This document shows, in pieces, positions 56,202 to 64,000 of a stretch of 64,000 nucleotides of DNA (within the stretch, counting starts at the first letter, position 1; each line of letters opens with the position of its first letter). A model generated the notes under the pieces. That model did no database searches and was not told where the DNA came from. It saw only the letters and a list, made by a program, of their open reading frames with translations. The stretch lies in contig NZ_JAMFLI010000006.1 in assembly GCF_023502145.1 (NCBI RefSeq), positions 1 to 64,000 on the forward strand, given 5' to 3'. The position numbers were made by a program, and so were the translations under genes. This stretch comes from Craterilacuibacter sp. RT1T. GTDB lineage: Bacteria; Pseudomonadota; Gammaproteobacteria; Burkholderiales; Chromobacteriaceae.

Positions 56202-56545
56202 AACACAAGGGATTAGGCGGACTGGTTTACTCCACCGAACACGGCACCATGTGCCCGCAATGCGGCCAGCCGCAAGCAGTCTGCATCTGCAAGGCACAAG
56301 CCCCCAAGGGCGACGGCGTGGTACGCGTACGGCGCGAAGTGCGGCGCGGCAAGGAAGTCACCGCCATTAGCGGCGTACCGCTGCTGGCGGACGAGCTGGC
56401 TGCCTTTGCCAAACGCCTGCGCACGCTCTGCGGCGCCGGCGGCACAGTCAAGGACGGGGTGATTGAGATTCAGGGCGCCCACGTCGACAAAGTCTTGCCG
56501 CAACTGAGCGCGCAAGGCTGGGTGGTCAAAAAGGCCGGGGGTTAA
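56198..56545 (+). CDS. SUI1/YciH-family translation initiation factor-like protein
   Basis: 115-aa protein of the eIF1/SUI1 family found in some bacteria (YciH). A short N-terminal zinc-like segment (CPQCGQPQAVCICK) is followed by the SUI1 core: VRVRREVRRGKEVTAISGV, LRTLCGAGGTVKDGVIEIQGAH and LPQLSAQGW. YciH has been proposed to influence initiation fidelity. The ATG overlaps the mfd stop (ATGA), so it is translated with mfd. Confidence 0.9.
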   Translation: MKHKGLGGLVYSTEHGTMCPQCGQPQAVCICKAQAPKGDGVVRVRREVRRGKEVTAISGVPLLADELAAFAKRLRTLCGAGGTVKDGVIEIQGAHVDKVLPQLSAQGWVVKKAGG

Positions 56546-56555
56546 GATGGATAAG

Positions 56556-56582
56556 AAAAACGAGGGCCTGGCCCTCGTTTTT
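56556..56582. terminator. Bidirectional terminator after the SUI1 gene
   Basis: Stem cgagggc (56561-56567)/gccctcg (56571-56577) flanked by AAAAA and TTTTT, between the mfd operon and the convergent adhesin gene. Confidence 0.92.
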
Positions 56583-56613
56583 GCTCAACGCTGCAGCTAG
56601 CAACCGCGTCCAC

Positions 56614-59136
56614 TTACCACTTCAGCGGCACGCCAAAACCACCTGACACCTGAGTTTTGCTACCGCTTACGCCCACACTCAGGCTAAGCGAATGACCGCT
56701 ATCCAGAGTGCGCCCCAAGGCCAGCGCCAGCGCGCCATGTCCGGCAAAGCTGGACAGGCCCACCCCGACACCCTGAACCTGCATCGCATTGGTTACCGCC
56801 GCCGCGTTGGCACCGGCCAGCGAGATACCGGCGCGGTACTCGCGCTGGCTGCTCTTGATTGTGTCTTCCAGATTGTCCATGCGCTGGTCAAACTGGCTGC
56901 CCAACTCGCGGGTAAACTGCTGCAATTGTCCCAGATTGACCGCATCGGTCTTGCTGGTCGCATCCGCCACGTTCACGATGCGACGTTCCGCCCCCGCCGC
57001 GCCCACGCTCACGGTATCCGATTCTGTCGCTACCGAACCATTACCCAGCGCGACCGCATTGCTGGCATTTTTGTCCACCTTAGCATTATTGCCCAATGCC
57101 ACCGCATACTCGCCAAGTGCCTTGGCCTCATCTCCGATCGCCGTGGTATTCGTCCCGGCTGCGGCACTATTCACCCCGATGGCAACCGACGACTTGGCAT
57201 ACGAGCCCGAACCGATGGCGATACTGTTGGCCTTGTCCGCTTTTGCGTCGGCACCGATGGCAATCGAGTTCTTCTCACCCGAGCTTTGGGCACCCGCCAC
57301 GCGTAAAGTGCCTTCCTCCAGCATGCCCAGCGCCTTATCTGCCTTGGTTTCAGCACGATCGGCCGTAGTCTGGGCAGTGGTCGCTTTGACATCGGCGGTG
57401 TCTGCTGCGGTCTTGGCTGCCTCGGCTGTCGACTGCGCATTGCTAGCTGCGGTCTTGGCCTCTGTAGCTGCCGTTTTCGCTTCGGTGGCCGTCGTCTTCG
57501 CTTCGGTAGCCGTCGTCTGTGCGGTGTTGGCGGCGGTTTTCGCTTCAGTGGCTGCCGTCTTCGCTTCGGTAGCTGTCGACTGTGCGGCGCTGGCGGCGGT
57601 TTTCGCTTCAGTGGCTGCCGTCTTCGCTTCGGTAGCTGTCGACTGCGCGGCGCTGGCGGCGGTTTTCGCCTCGGTGGCTGCCGTCTTCGCTTCGGTAGCT
57701 GTCGACTGTGCGGTGCTGGCGGCGGTTTTCGCTTCAGTGGCTGCCGTCTTCGCTTCGGTAGCTGTCGACTGTGCGGTGCTGGCGGCGGTTTTCGCTTCAG
57801 TGGCTGCCGTCTTCGCTTCGGTAGCTGTCGACTGTGCGGCACTAGCCGCATCTTTGGCAGCGTCGGCCGTCGACTGTGCGGCGCTGGCGGCAGTTTTCGC
57901 TTCAGTGGCTGCCGTCTTCGCTTCGGTAGCTGTCGACTGCGCGGCGCTGGCGGCGGTTTTCGCTTCGGTGGCTGCCGTCTTCGCTTCGGTAGCTGTCGAC
58001 TGTGCGGCGCTGGCTGCGGTTTTGGCGTCGTTGGCGGTCGACTGCGCGGTGCCAGCTGCGGTGACTGCGTTGTTGGCTGTGGTCTGGGCGGTGTCAGCTG
58101 CAGTTTTCGCCGCATCGGCCGTCGACTGAGCGGTGCCGGCTGCGATCTTGGCGTCGTTGGCGGTCGACTGCGCGGTGCCAGCTACCGTGGACGCGTTGTT
58201 GGCAGTGGTCTGGGCGGTGCCAGCTGCAGTTTTCGCCGCATCGGCCGTCGACTGAGCGGTGCCGGCTGCGATCTTGGCGTCGTTGGCGGTCGACTGCGCG
58301 GTGCCAGCTACCGTGGACGCGTTGTTGGCTGTGGTCTGCGCGGTGTTGGCGGCGGTTTTCGCTTCGGTGGCTGCCGTCTTCGCTTCGGTAGCTGTCGACT
58401 GCGCGGTGCCAGCTACCGTGGACGCGTTGTTGGCTGTGGTCTGCGCGGTGTTGGCGGCGGTTTCCACCTTGGTAACCCGTGCCTTCAAAGCATCCAGCTC
58501 AGTAGAAGAGGTGCCACCGCCACTTCCCAAGCCGTCAACCTTGGTCTGCAAGGCCTTGAACTGCTTCATATTGACCGCATCATTATCCCCGGTGCCATCG
58601 GCAATATTGGTCAAACGACGGTAGGTCTGGGTGGCACTGTTGCCAAACGAAACCACATTTTCAGCGCTAGCAGACGACTGGTAGCCAATCGCGATAGAGC
58701 CTCTCCCCTCTGCGTGCGCCCCGACACCCAAGGCAAGACTGTAACCTTCGGCTCTAGCCCCGTCGCCCAGCGCAATACTTCCCCTAAAAGCGTAGGCACG
58801 CTCCCCGAAAGCCAGGCTGCCAAACGATGCCTCTGCGTAATTGCCGATGGCAATGGCGGTGGTGCCGGTCTTGACGGACAAGCCGGCCATGCTATTTTCA
58901 TAGTCGCTCACCGCCTTAGCACCCGAGCCAATGGCGATACTTCCAAGCGGTATATTTTCAGTCACAAGATCTAGGCCATAGAACGGACCTGCCTGCGCCC
59001 CCCCCCCGATTGCAACATCAGCCTCGGTGATGGCGTTGGTCGGATACCTATTTGGATATAACTCCATGTTACTAGCTGCCCACGCCGCCGGAGACAGGGC
59101 GAGGGAAACCAGCAGGGTCATTCTTTTGAGTTGCAT
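56614..59136 (-). CDS. YadA-like trimeric autotransporter adhesin
   Basis: 840-aa cell-surface adhesin (type Vc secretion). A signal peptide (MQLKRMTLLVSLALSPAAWA) is followed by a first head of YadA-type SIAIG/SLALG repeats (residues about 40-175) and a neck (DNDAVNMKQF). A very long Ala/Thr-rich coiled stalk (about 200-600) follows, built of near-identical TATEAKTAATEAKTAASAAQ units. Then come a second head (SIAIGADAKA, AVALGNNAKV), a second neck (TDAVNLGQLQ) and the YadA membrane anchor ending in GGFGVPLKW. The two-head lollipop layout and repeat stalk suggest variable length. It is divergent from the sensor kinase across about 150 bp. Confidence 0.93.
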   Translation of the reverse strand: MQLKRMTLLVSLALSPAAWAASNMELYPNRYPTNAITEADVAIGGGAQAGPFYGLDLVTENIPLGSIAIGSGAKAVSDYENSMAGLSVKTGTTAIAIGNYAEASFGSLAFGERAYAFRGSIALGDGARAEGYSLALGVGAHAEGRGSIAIGYQSSASAENVVSFGNSATQTYRRLTNIADGTGDNDAVNMKQFKALQTKVDGLGSGGGTSSTELDALKARVTKVETAANTAQTTANNASTVAGTAQSTATEAKTAATEAKTAANTAQTTANNASTVAGTAQSTANDAKIAAGTAQSTADAAKTAAGTAQTTANNASTVAGTAQSTANDAKIAAGTAQSTADAAKTAADTAQTTANNAVTAAGTAQSTANDAKTAASAAQSTATEAKTAATEAKTAASAAQSTATEAKTAATEAKTAASAAQSTADAAKDAASAAQSTATEAKTAATEAKTAASTAQSTATEAKTAATEAKTAASTAQSTATEAKTAATEAKTAASAAQSTATEAKTAATEAKTAASAAQSTATEAKTAATEAKTAANTAQTTATEAKTTATEAKTAATEAKTAASNAQSTAEAAKTAADTADVKATTAQTTADRAETKADKALGMLEEGTLRVAGAQSSGEKNSIAIGADAKADKANSIAIGSGSYAKSSVAIGVNSAAAGTNTTAIGDEAKALGEYAVALGNNAKVDKNASNAVALGNGSVATESDTVSVGAAGAERRIVNVADATSKTDAVNLGQLQQFTRELGSQFDQRMDNLEDTIKSSQREYRAGISLAGANAAAVTNAMQVQGVGVGLSSFAGHGALALALGRTLDSGHSLSLSVGVSGSKTQVSGGFGVPLKW
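57530..58012 (-). repeat. 63-bp in-frame tandem repeats in the adhesin stalk
   Basis: Five consecutive near-identical 63-bp units (57530-57844) and two more (57887-58012) each encode 21 residues (three heptads). They are recognised by the plus-strand decamer agctgtcgac at 57571, 57634, 57697, 57760, 57823, 57928 and 57991; an eighth copy is at 58390. The unit is a multiple of three, so gain or loss keeps the reading frame. Confidence 0.95.
58141..58392 (-). repeat. 126-bp tandem duplication in the adhesin stalk
   Basis: The plus-strand segment starting tgcgatcttggcgtcgttgg occurs at 58141 and again at 58267. The intervening 126 bp (42 residues, six heptads) are largely repeated. It is distinct from the 63-bp array and also keeps frame. 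Confidence 0.85.
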
Positions 59137-59288
59137 AGGGTATTACCTTTTAAATGCGTCGAGTACCCACGGTATGATGGGGATCTCGACCACGAGCCGG
59201 ATACAATATGCGGTTATACTATCAGGCCTTCTAGCGGCAAGACCTTACCAAACCTTACATGCCCCCTTTTTCTTGGCCATCGTCATTA

Positions 59289-61292
59289 ATGCCCGACCGC
59301 TGGCGCGGCTATCTGTGCTTATGCCTGCTTGTGCTGCTGGCTAGCTGGCCGGCCCTGGCCGACACCGTCGCTCCCCCCATCCGCTGGGCGCAGTTGGCCG
59401 ACCCGCAAGGGCAACTCAATATCGAGGAGGCGGCGCACCAGCGCTACGCGCCGGGTCATGGTGAGCCGGCGCTGGGCTATCGTGCCGGCGCAACCTGGTT
59501 GCGGCTGGAGTTGCCGGCCTTACGCGGCGAGCACTACGGCTGGCTGGAACTGCGCTCGGCTTTGCTCGACCAGGTAACGTTCTACCAGCGCGATGCCGAT
59601 GGGCGCTGGCAGGCGCAGCACGCGGGTGATCGGGTAACGCTCGCCGCGCGTACCCTGGACTACCGTCAGCCGGTGTTCCGCGTCGACTGGTCTGACGAGC
59701 AGCCGGCCACGGTTTACCTGAAGCTGCGCAGCACCAGCACGCTCAGCTTTCCCTTGGCACTACATACACCGTCGGCCTTTGTGTCGGCAGTAGCGCGTGA
59801 ACAACTGCTGTTTGGGGTGTTTTACGCCATTCATCTGGTGCTACTGGTGAGCAGCGCCTGGTTCTGGCTACGCACCCGTAGCCTGCCCTTCGCACTGTTC
59901 GCCCTGTCCGTGCTCGCCAACCTCATCAGCACCCTGTGCGCCGAGGGCCATGCCTACCAGTACCTGCTGCCGGACAGGCCATGGCTAAGCGATACGCTCT
60001 ATGTGGTCAGCTGGTTTGCAACGACGCCGCTGGGAATGATGTTTGCCTGGCACTATCTCGGGCTGTATGCCGGGCGCTGGCGGCGTGTGGCGCTGGGCGC
60101 GACCTGGCTGGTTGCGGCTATCGCGCTATTGGTGGCGCCATGGCTGATCTGGGCCAATGTCAATGCCTTGCGCCCGGCCTACCAGCTATGGGCACTGTTC
60201 GCCAACCTGCTGTTATTGCTGGTTTCGCTATGGCAGTTCGTACGAGGCAACCGCGCAGCGCGGCCGCTGCTTTTGGTACAGCTGCTGTTTCTTGGCGGTA
60301 TCGGGCTGCGGCTGGCACGCAACACAGGCTTGGTCGAGCCGGGCTGGCTAACGGACAACGCGCACTATCTGGGGATGATGGGGTTTTTCCTGATCATGAA
60401 TTCGGCGATCACCTGGCGTTACACCGACCTGCGCGCAGAAAAGGAAGCGGCGCAGGCCGAAGCGCTGCGCGTGGCACTGGAGGCCGAGCGGACGCTGGAG
60501 CAGCAGGTGCTGGCACGCACCCACGCATTGCATGAGGCGATGGAGCAGGTCGAGTCGGCGCTATTGCTGGAGCGTCATGCCCAGCAACAGCAGCAGCAAT
60601 TTCTGGCCACGGTCTCGCATGAATTGCGTACACCATTGGCGGTGATCGACAGCGCGGCACAAAACCTGTTGCTGGGCGGCGGCGAAGACAATCCGCACAG
60701 CCGTAAACGCTATCAGAAGATTCTGAATGCCAGCCAGCGCCTGACTTTGCTGCTGCAAGACGCCCTCAGCGAAAAGCGCTTCGAGTTGCGCCACCGCATC
60801 GAGCGCCAGCCGTGTGCGCCGATCGCGCTGTTGCAAGACGCGGCACGCGCGGCGCAGGCGGTGTCGGATGAGCACACTATCGAGCTACAAGGAGAAGACC
60901 TACCGGCAAGCTGGCTATGCGATACGCAGTTGACCATGCTGGTGCTGCGCACACTGGCAGACAATGCGGTCAAATACACCCCGCCCGGCAGCCGTATCGT
61001 GCTGGGTGGCCAGCAACAAGGCAGCGAGTTGGTACTGGAGATTCGCGACAATGGGCCAGGCATCGCGCCGGACGAACTGGCGCTGGTATTCGGTCATGGC
61101 TACCGTGGACGCAATAACCATGAACAAGCCGGCAGCGGCCAGGGCCTGCCACTGGCGCGGCAGATGATGGTCTGGCAAGGCGGCACGCTGACGCTGGACA
61201 ATCTGCCACAAGGCGGCTGCCGCGCCACCATCCGCCTGCCGGCTGGCGATATGCCGCTTCAGGCCAGTGCGACGGCAACGGTCAGCGCATAA
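59289..61292 (+). CDS. 7TMR-DISM sensor histidine kinase
   Basis: About 667 aa. A signal-like N-terminus (MPDRWRGYLCLCLLVLLASWPALA) is followed by a periplasmic 7TMR-DISMED2 domain (WLRLELPALRGEHYGWLELR ... DQVTFYQ) and seven membrane helices (residues about 175-385). A coiled coil and a kinase core complete it. The phospho-acceptor is His444 in TVSHELRTPL. N box LADNAVKYTPPGSR, G1 IRDNGPGIAPDE and G2 GSGQGLPLARQM are intact. DISMED2 domains often bind carbohydrates. An alternative ATG lies ten codons upstream (59259). Its 3' end overlaps the regulator gene by 34 bp in opposite orientation. Confidence 0.9.
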   Translation: MPDRWRGYLCLCLLVLLASWPALADTVAPPIRWAQLADPQGQLNIEEAAHQRYAPGHGEPALGYRAGATWLRLELPALRGEHYGWLELRSALLDQVTFYQRDADGRWQAQHAGDRVTLAARTLDYRQPVFRVDWSDEQPATVYLKLRSTSTLSFPLALHTPSAFVSAVAREQLLFGVFYAIHLVLLVSSAWFWLRTRSLPFALFALSVLANLISTLCAEGHAYQYLLPDRPWLSDTLYVVSWFATTPLGMMFAWHYLGLYAGRWRRVALGATWLVAAIALLVAPWLIWANVNALRPAYQLWALFANLLLLLVSLWQFVRGNRAARPLLLVQLLFLGGIGLRLARNTGLVEPGWLTDNAHYLGMMGFFLIMNSAITWRYTDLRAEKEAAQAEALRVALEAERTLEQQVLARTHALHEAMEQVESALLLERHAQQQQQQFLATVSHELRTPLAVIDSAAQNLLLGGGEDNPHSRKRYQKILNASQRLTLLLQDALSEKRFELRHRIERQPCAPIALLQDAARAAQAVSDEHTIELQGEDLPASWLCDTQLTMLVLRTLADNAVKYTPPGSRIVLGGQQQGSELVLEIRDNGPGIAPDELALVFGHGYRGRNNHEQAGSGQGLPLARQMMVWQGGTLTLDNLPQGGCRATIRLPAGDMPLQASATATVSA

Positions 61293-61921
61293 CCTTCGCG
61301 ATGAACCGTTTTAAGCGGCAACTCGCGGCCACAGCCCTGTTTCCAGCGCTGGCGCAAACGGCTGATCAGGGTGTCGAGCCGGCGCTGGTCATAGTCCAGC
61401 CAGTCGTAACCGAACGCCTCGACAATACAGCGCCGGCTGGCTGGCGCCCCTTGACGCCCAGCTAGCAGGCTCAATAATTGCAGCTCGGTCTCCGACAACT
61501 CAAGCAGGCTGCCATCAGGGGCATAGAGTTGGCGGCGTGCGCAGTCCAGTCGCCAGGCGCGCGGTACGACCCGGCGAGCCAGCGCATGCAAGGTGGCATC
61601 CAGTTGCAATAAATTGACCGGCTTCACCAGATAATGGTCGGCACCTTGCTGCAAGCCGGTGACCATATTTTGCGTTGCACCCAGCGCGGTCAGCAGCACG
61701 ATGCCACACGCCGGATAGTGTTCACGCAAACGGCTGGCGACATCAAAACCGCTGCCATCCGGCAGCATCACATCGCACACGGCCATATCAACCTGCGCCA
61801 GCAAAGGCAAGCTTTGCGCCACGCTACCGGCCTCCAGCACTTCCCAACCACGCATGCGCAAAAAATCAGCCAGCTCTTCGCGCAGTTCGGCTTCATCTTC
61901 CAATAACAGTAATTTGGCCAT
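61259..61921 (-). CDS. OmpR-family response regulator
   Basis: 220-aa two-component regulator. The receiver domain (1-118) has the acidic pocket LLEDEAEL, the phospho-acceptor Asp in AVCDVMLPDGSG (near 51), the conserved Thr in VLLTALG and Lys in YLVKPVN. A winged-helix DNA-binding domain (about 125-215) ends in ISRLRQRWKQG, TVHREGYAL. ATG 61921 is preferred over a TTG two codons earlier. It is convergent with, and overlaps, the histidine kinase gene, its likely partner. The 240-bp region upstream contains the palindrome gtaatattac (62027-62036). Confidence 0.92.
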   Translation of the reverse strand: MAKLLLLEDEAELREELADFLRMRGWEVLEAGSVAQSLPLLAQVDMAVCDVMLPDGSGFDVASRLREHYPACGIVLLTALGATQNMVTGLQQGADHYLVKPVNLLQLDATLHALARRVVPRAWRLDCARRQLYAPDGSLLELSETELQLLSLLAGRQGAPASRRCIVEAFGYDWLDYDQRRLDTLISRLRQRWKQGCGRELPLKTVHREGYALTVAVALA

Positions 61922-62090
61922 ACTCAATTCTTGTGATTGCCGGTGGGCTTGCTACGGCGTCATCTATCCAGCCCGCTGCATGCGGATGATACGCCGCAGC
62001 AGCGCAAATAAATTAAAAACTACGCGGTAATATTACGAGTGAATTAGCGCAAACCACAACCATCACACCACGATGCTGTGCGTGACACGC

Positions 62091-62122
62091 AAAAATCCCC
62101 ACCGATCAAAAACGGGTGGGGA
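62091..62122 (-). terminator. Rho-independent terminator after rpoS
   Basis: Arms tccccacc (62096-62103) and ggtgggga (62115-62122) followed on the minus strand by TTTTT. Confidence 0.9.
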
Positions 62123-62161
62123 CTTTTACCGCACTACTGCACTTACGCAACCGCAGCAGGC

Positions 62162-63076
62162 TCAGGCCAGCGCCTCTCGGTCCACGCCATAGTGGCGCAA
62201 ACGGCGGCGCAGGTGTTCCAGACCCTCGATCTGGATCTGGCGCACGCGCTCGCGGGTGAGGCCCAGCTCGCTGGCCAAGTCTTCCAGCGTCCTCACTTCC
62301 TGCCCCGCCAGACCATAACGCCGCTCGACCACAAAGCGCATCTTGGCCGGCAACTCGCTCATCCAGCCTTCGACATAGCGGTTGACCTGCTTCAAATGCA
62401 GTTGCAACTCGGGGACGTCCTGCGACTCGTCGGGAATGGCATCGCCCAGACTCAGCGCAGGGTCATCGCTCAAGGGAGAATCCAAGGACAACATACGCTC
62501 GTTCAAATTCATCATCTCGCGCACCATCGCCTCATCCACCCCGGCCTCATCCGCGATCTGGCGGTGTGTCGGCTCATAGCCCAGCCGCCCTTCCAGCTTG
62601 CGCTGAATGCGCAGATAGCTATTAAGCTGCTTGACGATATGTACCGGCAAACGCACGGTGCGCGACTGATTGATAATGGCGCGCTCGATGTTTTGCCGTA
62701 CCCACCAGGTGGCATAGGTGGAGAAACGGAAGCCGCGCTCGGGGTCGAATTTATCCAGCGCGTGCATCAGCCCCATATTGCCTTCCTCGATCAGGTCGAG
62801 AAACGGCAGGCCGCGGTTGGTATAGCGCTTGGCGATATTGACGACCAGGCGCAAATTGCGCGAGATCATCTCTTGGCGGGCATCAAAATCACCGGCGACC
62901 ACGCGCCGGGACAAGGCCAGCTCTTCCGCCGGTTTGAGCAGGGCTTTTTGCCCTATCGTGTTGAGATAGACTTGGATGATGTCGGTCACCTCCTCGCGCT
63001 CGGACTCGGCGGCCGCTACTTCACCGTGTTCTTCTTCAGAAGCATCCAGTTCCAGCAAATCCACTTCGTCATCCAT
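62162..63076 (-). CDS. rpoS: RNA polymerase sigma factor RpoS
   Basis: 304-aa stationary-phase and general-stress sigma factor of the sigma-70 group 2. An acidic N-terminus is followed by region 1.2 ([16 protein letters not shown]), region 2 ([42 protein letters not shown]), region 3 and region 4 ([25 protein letters not shown]). The ATG at 63076 is chosen for its strong GGAGGAG; the open frame continues 26 codons upstream without a comparable site. It is shorter than E. coli RpoS (330 aa). No nlpD gene lies upstream; instead napF is divergent. Confidence 0.9.
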   Translation of the reverse strand: MDDEVDLLELDASEEEHGEVAAAESEREEVTDIIQVYLNTIGQKALLKPAEELALSRRVVAGDFDARQEMISRNLRLVVNIAKRYTNRGLPFLDLIEEGNMGLMHALDKFDPERGFRFSTYATWWVRQNIERAIINQSRTVRLPVHIVKQLNSYLRIQRKLEGRLGYEPTHRQIADEAGVDEAMVREMMNLNERMLSLDSPLSDDPALSLGDAIPDESQDVPELQLHLKQVNRYVEGWMSELPAKMRFVVERRYGLAGQEVRTLEDLASELGLTRERVRQIQIEGLEHLRRRLRHYGVDREALA

Positions 63077-63142
63077 ATTTTTCTCCTCCACGATTTGCCC
63101 GTCACCGGCTAGTGACATTCGTATCTGGCAAAGACAAATGTA

Positions 63143-63170
63143 TTTATACATCAAGCATAAGCCATTACAA
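63143..63170 (-). promoter_or_regulatory. Candidate rpoS promoter
   Basis: TTGTAA (plus 63165-63170) and TATAAA (63143-63148) are separated by 16 bp on the minus strand, with a predicted start about 60 bases before the rpoS ATG. The surrounding sequence is AT-rich. Confidence 0.45.
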
Positions 63171-63237
63171 GTTAATTATTTATGACAATAGACAAAAGCA
63201 GGGCTTACAAAAAAACAAGAGATATCAGCGCCATTAT

Positions 63238-63278
63238 CTAGTTCTTTAGAACTAGCCCCCCTAGATCTGAAGAACTAG
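63238..63278 (+). promoter_or_regulatory. Two tandem 18-bp palindromes upstream of napF (NarL/NarP-like 7-2-7 sites)
   Basis: ctagttctttagaactag (63238-63255) and ctagatctgaagaactag (63261-63278) match at 15 of 18 bases and are 23 bp apart. Each contains a 7-2-7 inverted repeat, such as TAGTTCT-TT-AGAACTA. This fits the NarL/NarP heptamer TACYYMT except for G at position three. The region has five CTAG tetramers within 58 bp. Binding of a nitrate-responsive regulator is inferred. Confidence 0.55.
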
Positions 63279-63302
63279 CTTGACGCACACCCTAGACCTG
63301 TC

Positions 63303-63316
63303 TTGATGCAAATCAA
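63303..63316 (+). promoter_or_regulatory. FNR box of napF
   Basis: TTGAT-GCAA-ATCAA is a perfect match to the FNR/ANR consensus palindrome. With the centre at about -41 the start would fall near 63351, 26 bases before the napF ATG. It predicts anaerobic induction of the periplasmic nitrate reductase genes. Confidence 0.85.
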
Positions 63317-63376
63317 ACTTGGCCCCCATGATGGATGGTATTTACTCACTATCAAAAAACCAAGTCCAAGCATCCT

Positions 63377-63883
63377 ATGCCAGAACTGAGCCGTGCCGAC
63401 CTGCTACGCGGCAACTGGGGTCGCCGCCGTCAGGTGCAATGCTATCCGCCAGGCGCCCTGCCTGACACCCAACTGGAAAGCCGCTGCACCCGCTGCGGCG
63501 ACTGTGCGCGCGCCTGTCCCGAAGGGATTATCACGGCCGGACAAGGCGGTTTTCCGGTTCTGGACATGAAGCGTGGCGGCTGCAGCTTTTGCGGCTTGTG
63601 CCAGGTGGCCTGCCCAAGCGGAGCGCTCAGCCGGCAACAGGTCCAGCGCCTGCCGTGGCAGGCGCTCATCGCGCCAAACTGCCTCGCTACGCGGCAGATC
63701 GAATGCCGGGTATGCGGCGAGAACTGCGACGCGGAGGCCATCCGCTTCGAGTTGGCCATAGGCCAGGCCCCCCGTCCGCTGCTGGCACTCGATGCCTGCA
63801 CCGGCTGTGGCGAATGCGTGCGCGCCTGCCCGGCCGCCGCCATTACGCTTATCTCCGCCCCCGATAAGGATCAACAGTCATGA
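63377..63883 (+). CDS. napF: Ferredoxin-type protein NapF
   Basis: 168-aa cytoplasmic iron-sulfur protein that assists NapA maturation for the periplasmic nitrate reductase. Cysteine clusters for several [4Fe-4S] centres are CTRCGDCARACP, CSFCGLCQVACP, CRVCGENCDAEAI and CTGCGECVRACP. The N-terminal LSRADLLRGNWGRRR is typical of NapF. ATG 63377 is used; an open frame extends 14 codons upstream past the predicted transcription start. Its TGA overlaps the napD ATG. Confidence 0.93.
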   Translation: MPELSRADLLRGNWGRRRQVQCYPPGALPDTQLESRCTRCGDCARACPEGIITAGQGGFPVLDMKRGGCSFCGLCQVACPSGALSRQQVQRLPWQALIAPNCLATRQIECRVCGENCDAEAIRFELAIGQAPRPLLALDACTGCGECVRACPAAAITLISAPDKDQQS

Positions 63884-64000
63884 ATGTTTCCGGCGTTGCC
63901 GTGCGCTGCACCCCAGAAAAACGCCATGCGGTATGTGCCGCCTTCGAAGCCATGGACGGCGTGGAGATCCATGCCGCCACCGACGATGGCCGCGTGGTGG
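63880..64000 (+). CDS. napD: NapD, NapA signal-peptide-binding chaperone (partial)
   Basis: Only the first 40 codons are in the window; the gene continues past the right edge. The visible sequence MNVSGVAVRCTPEKRHAVCA, followed by a segment containing MDGVEIHAATDDGR, matches NapD. This is a small chaperone that binds the Tat signal of the catalytic subunit NapA. The overlapping ATGA start couples it to napF, predicting napA and other nap genes just downstream. Confidence 0.85.
   Translation, partial: MNVSGVAVRCTPEKRHAVCAAFEAMDGVEIHAATDDGRVV

Noticed and set aside
57530-58012. Regularly spaced repeats resembling a CRISPR array
   Set aside because: The units are contiguous coding repeats of 63 bp without unique spacers and lie inside an autotransporter gene.
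56789-58129. 446-codon open frame on the plus strand rich in Ala, Val and Ser
   Set aside because: It is antisense to the adhesin stalk; the repeated GC-rich codons of the coiled coil leave several frames open. It has no start context or protein-like domains.

Overview
This window is chromosomal DNA from a moderately GC-rich Gram-negative bacterium. Gene content and local order point to a betaproteobacterium, most likely of the order Neisseriales (Chromobacteriaceae or Chitinibacteraceae type). The clues are the rpsF-priB-rpsR-rplI order, the FNR-type promoters of ccoNOQP and napF, msrPQ and RpoS. Genus-level placement is an inference from memory of gene families and was not searched. No phage, insertion sequence or CRISPR array is visible. 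Almost everything reads as core or lineage-core genome.

Layout: 1-8 kb is a minus-strand block with corA, ppx, phoU, rpiA, ispF, ispD, dnaQ, rnhA, a YafS-like methyltransferase and a DEDDh exonuclease. 8-15 kb holds the periplasmic methionine sulfoxide reductase pair msrPQ, a CsaA-like tRNA-binding protein, an enoyl-CoA hydratase, an unusual DUF454-MFS fusion, a duplicated-domain hypothetical, ribD and nrdR. 15.4-17.1 kb is a tryptophanase gene preceded by a 34-codon ORF that looks like a TnaC arrest-peptide leader. 17.4-18.7 kb is a cobalt/nickel resistance pair (RcnR/DmeR repressor and DmeF exporter) with a recognisable C-tract operator. 19-24.6 kb carries tRNA-Ser(CGA), an EamA transporter, pepN and an M61 peptidase.

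24.7-30.7 kb is the microaerobic respiration region: an FNR box, ccoNOQP (cbb3 oxidase), ccoG, fixH and a YbaY-type lipoprotein. A POT peptide transporter, clpB with a textbook sigma-32 promoter, and srkA follow. 37-44 kb contains the complete selenocysteine insertion set selA, selB and selC (tRNA-Sec), interrupted by a diguanylate cyclase, an outer-membrane protein and a CDF transporter. lldEFG (lactate oxidation) lies directly after selC. 46.9-48.4 kb is the ribosomal rpsF-priB-rpsR-rplI operon. It is followed by a CopZ-like chaperone, rlmB, a large GGDEF-EAL protein, mfd and a YciH/SUI1 factor.

56.6-61.9 kb is an accessory-looking cell-surface region: a trimeric autotransporter adhesin with 63-bp and 126-bp tandem repeats, a 7TMR-DISM sensor histidine kinase, and a response regulator encoded tail-to-tail with the kinase and overlapping it by 34 bp. 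The window closes with rpoS and, divergently, napF-napD. The napF promoter has a perfect FNR palindrome and two tandem 7-2-7 palindromes resembling NarL/NarP sites.

Together the genes describe a facultative organism that adapts to low oxygen (cbb3 oxidase, periplasmic nitrate reductase, selenoproteins such as formate dehydrogenase encoded elsewhere), uses lactate, peptides and tryptophan, and has c-di-GMP-linked and adhesive surface behaviour. The most notable undescribed-looking elements are the TnaC-like leader, the napF operator array and the convergent kinase/regulator pair next to the adhesin.
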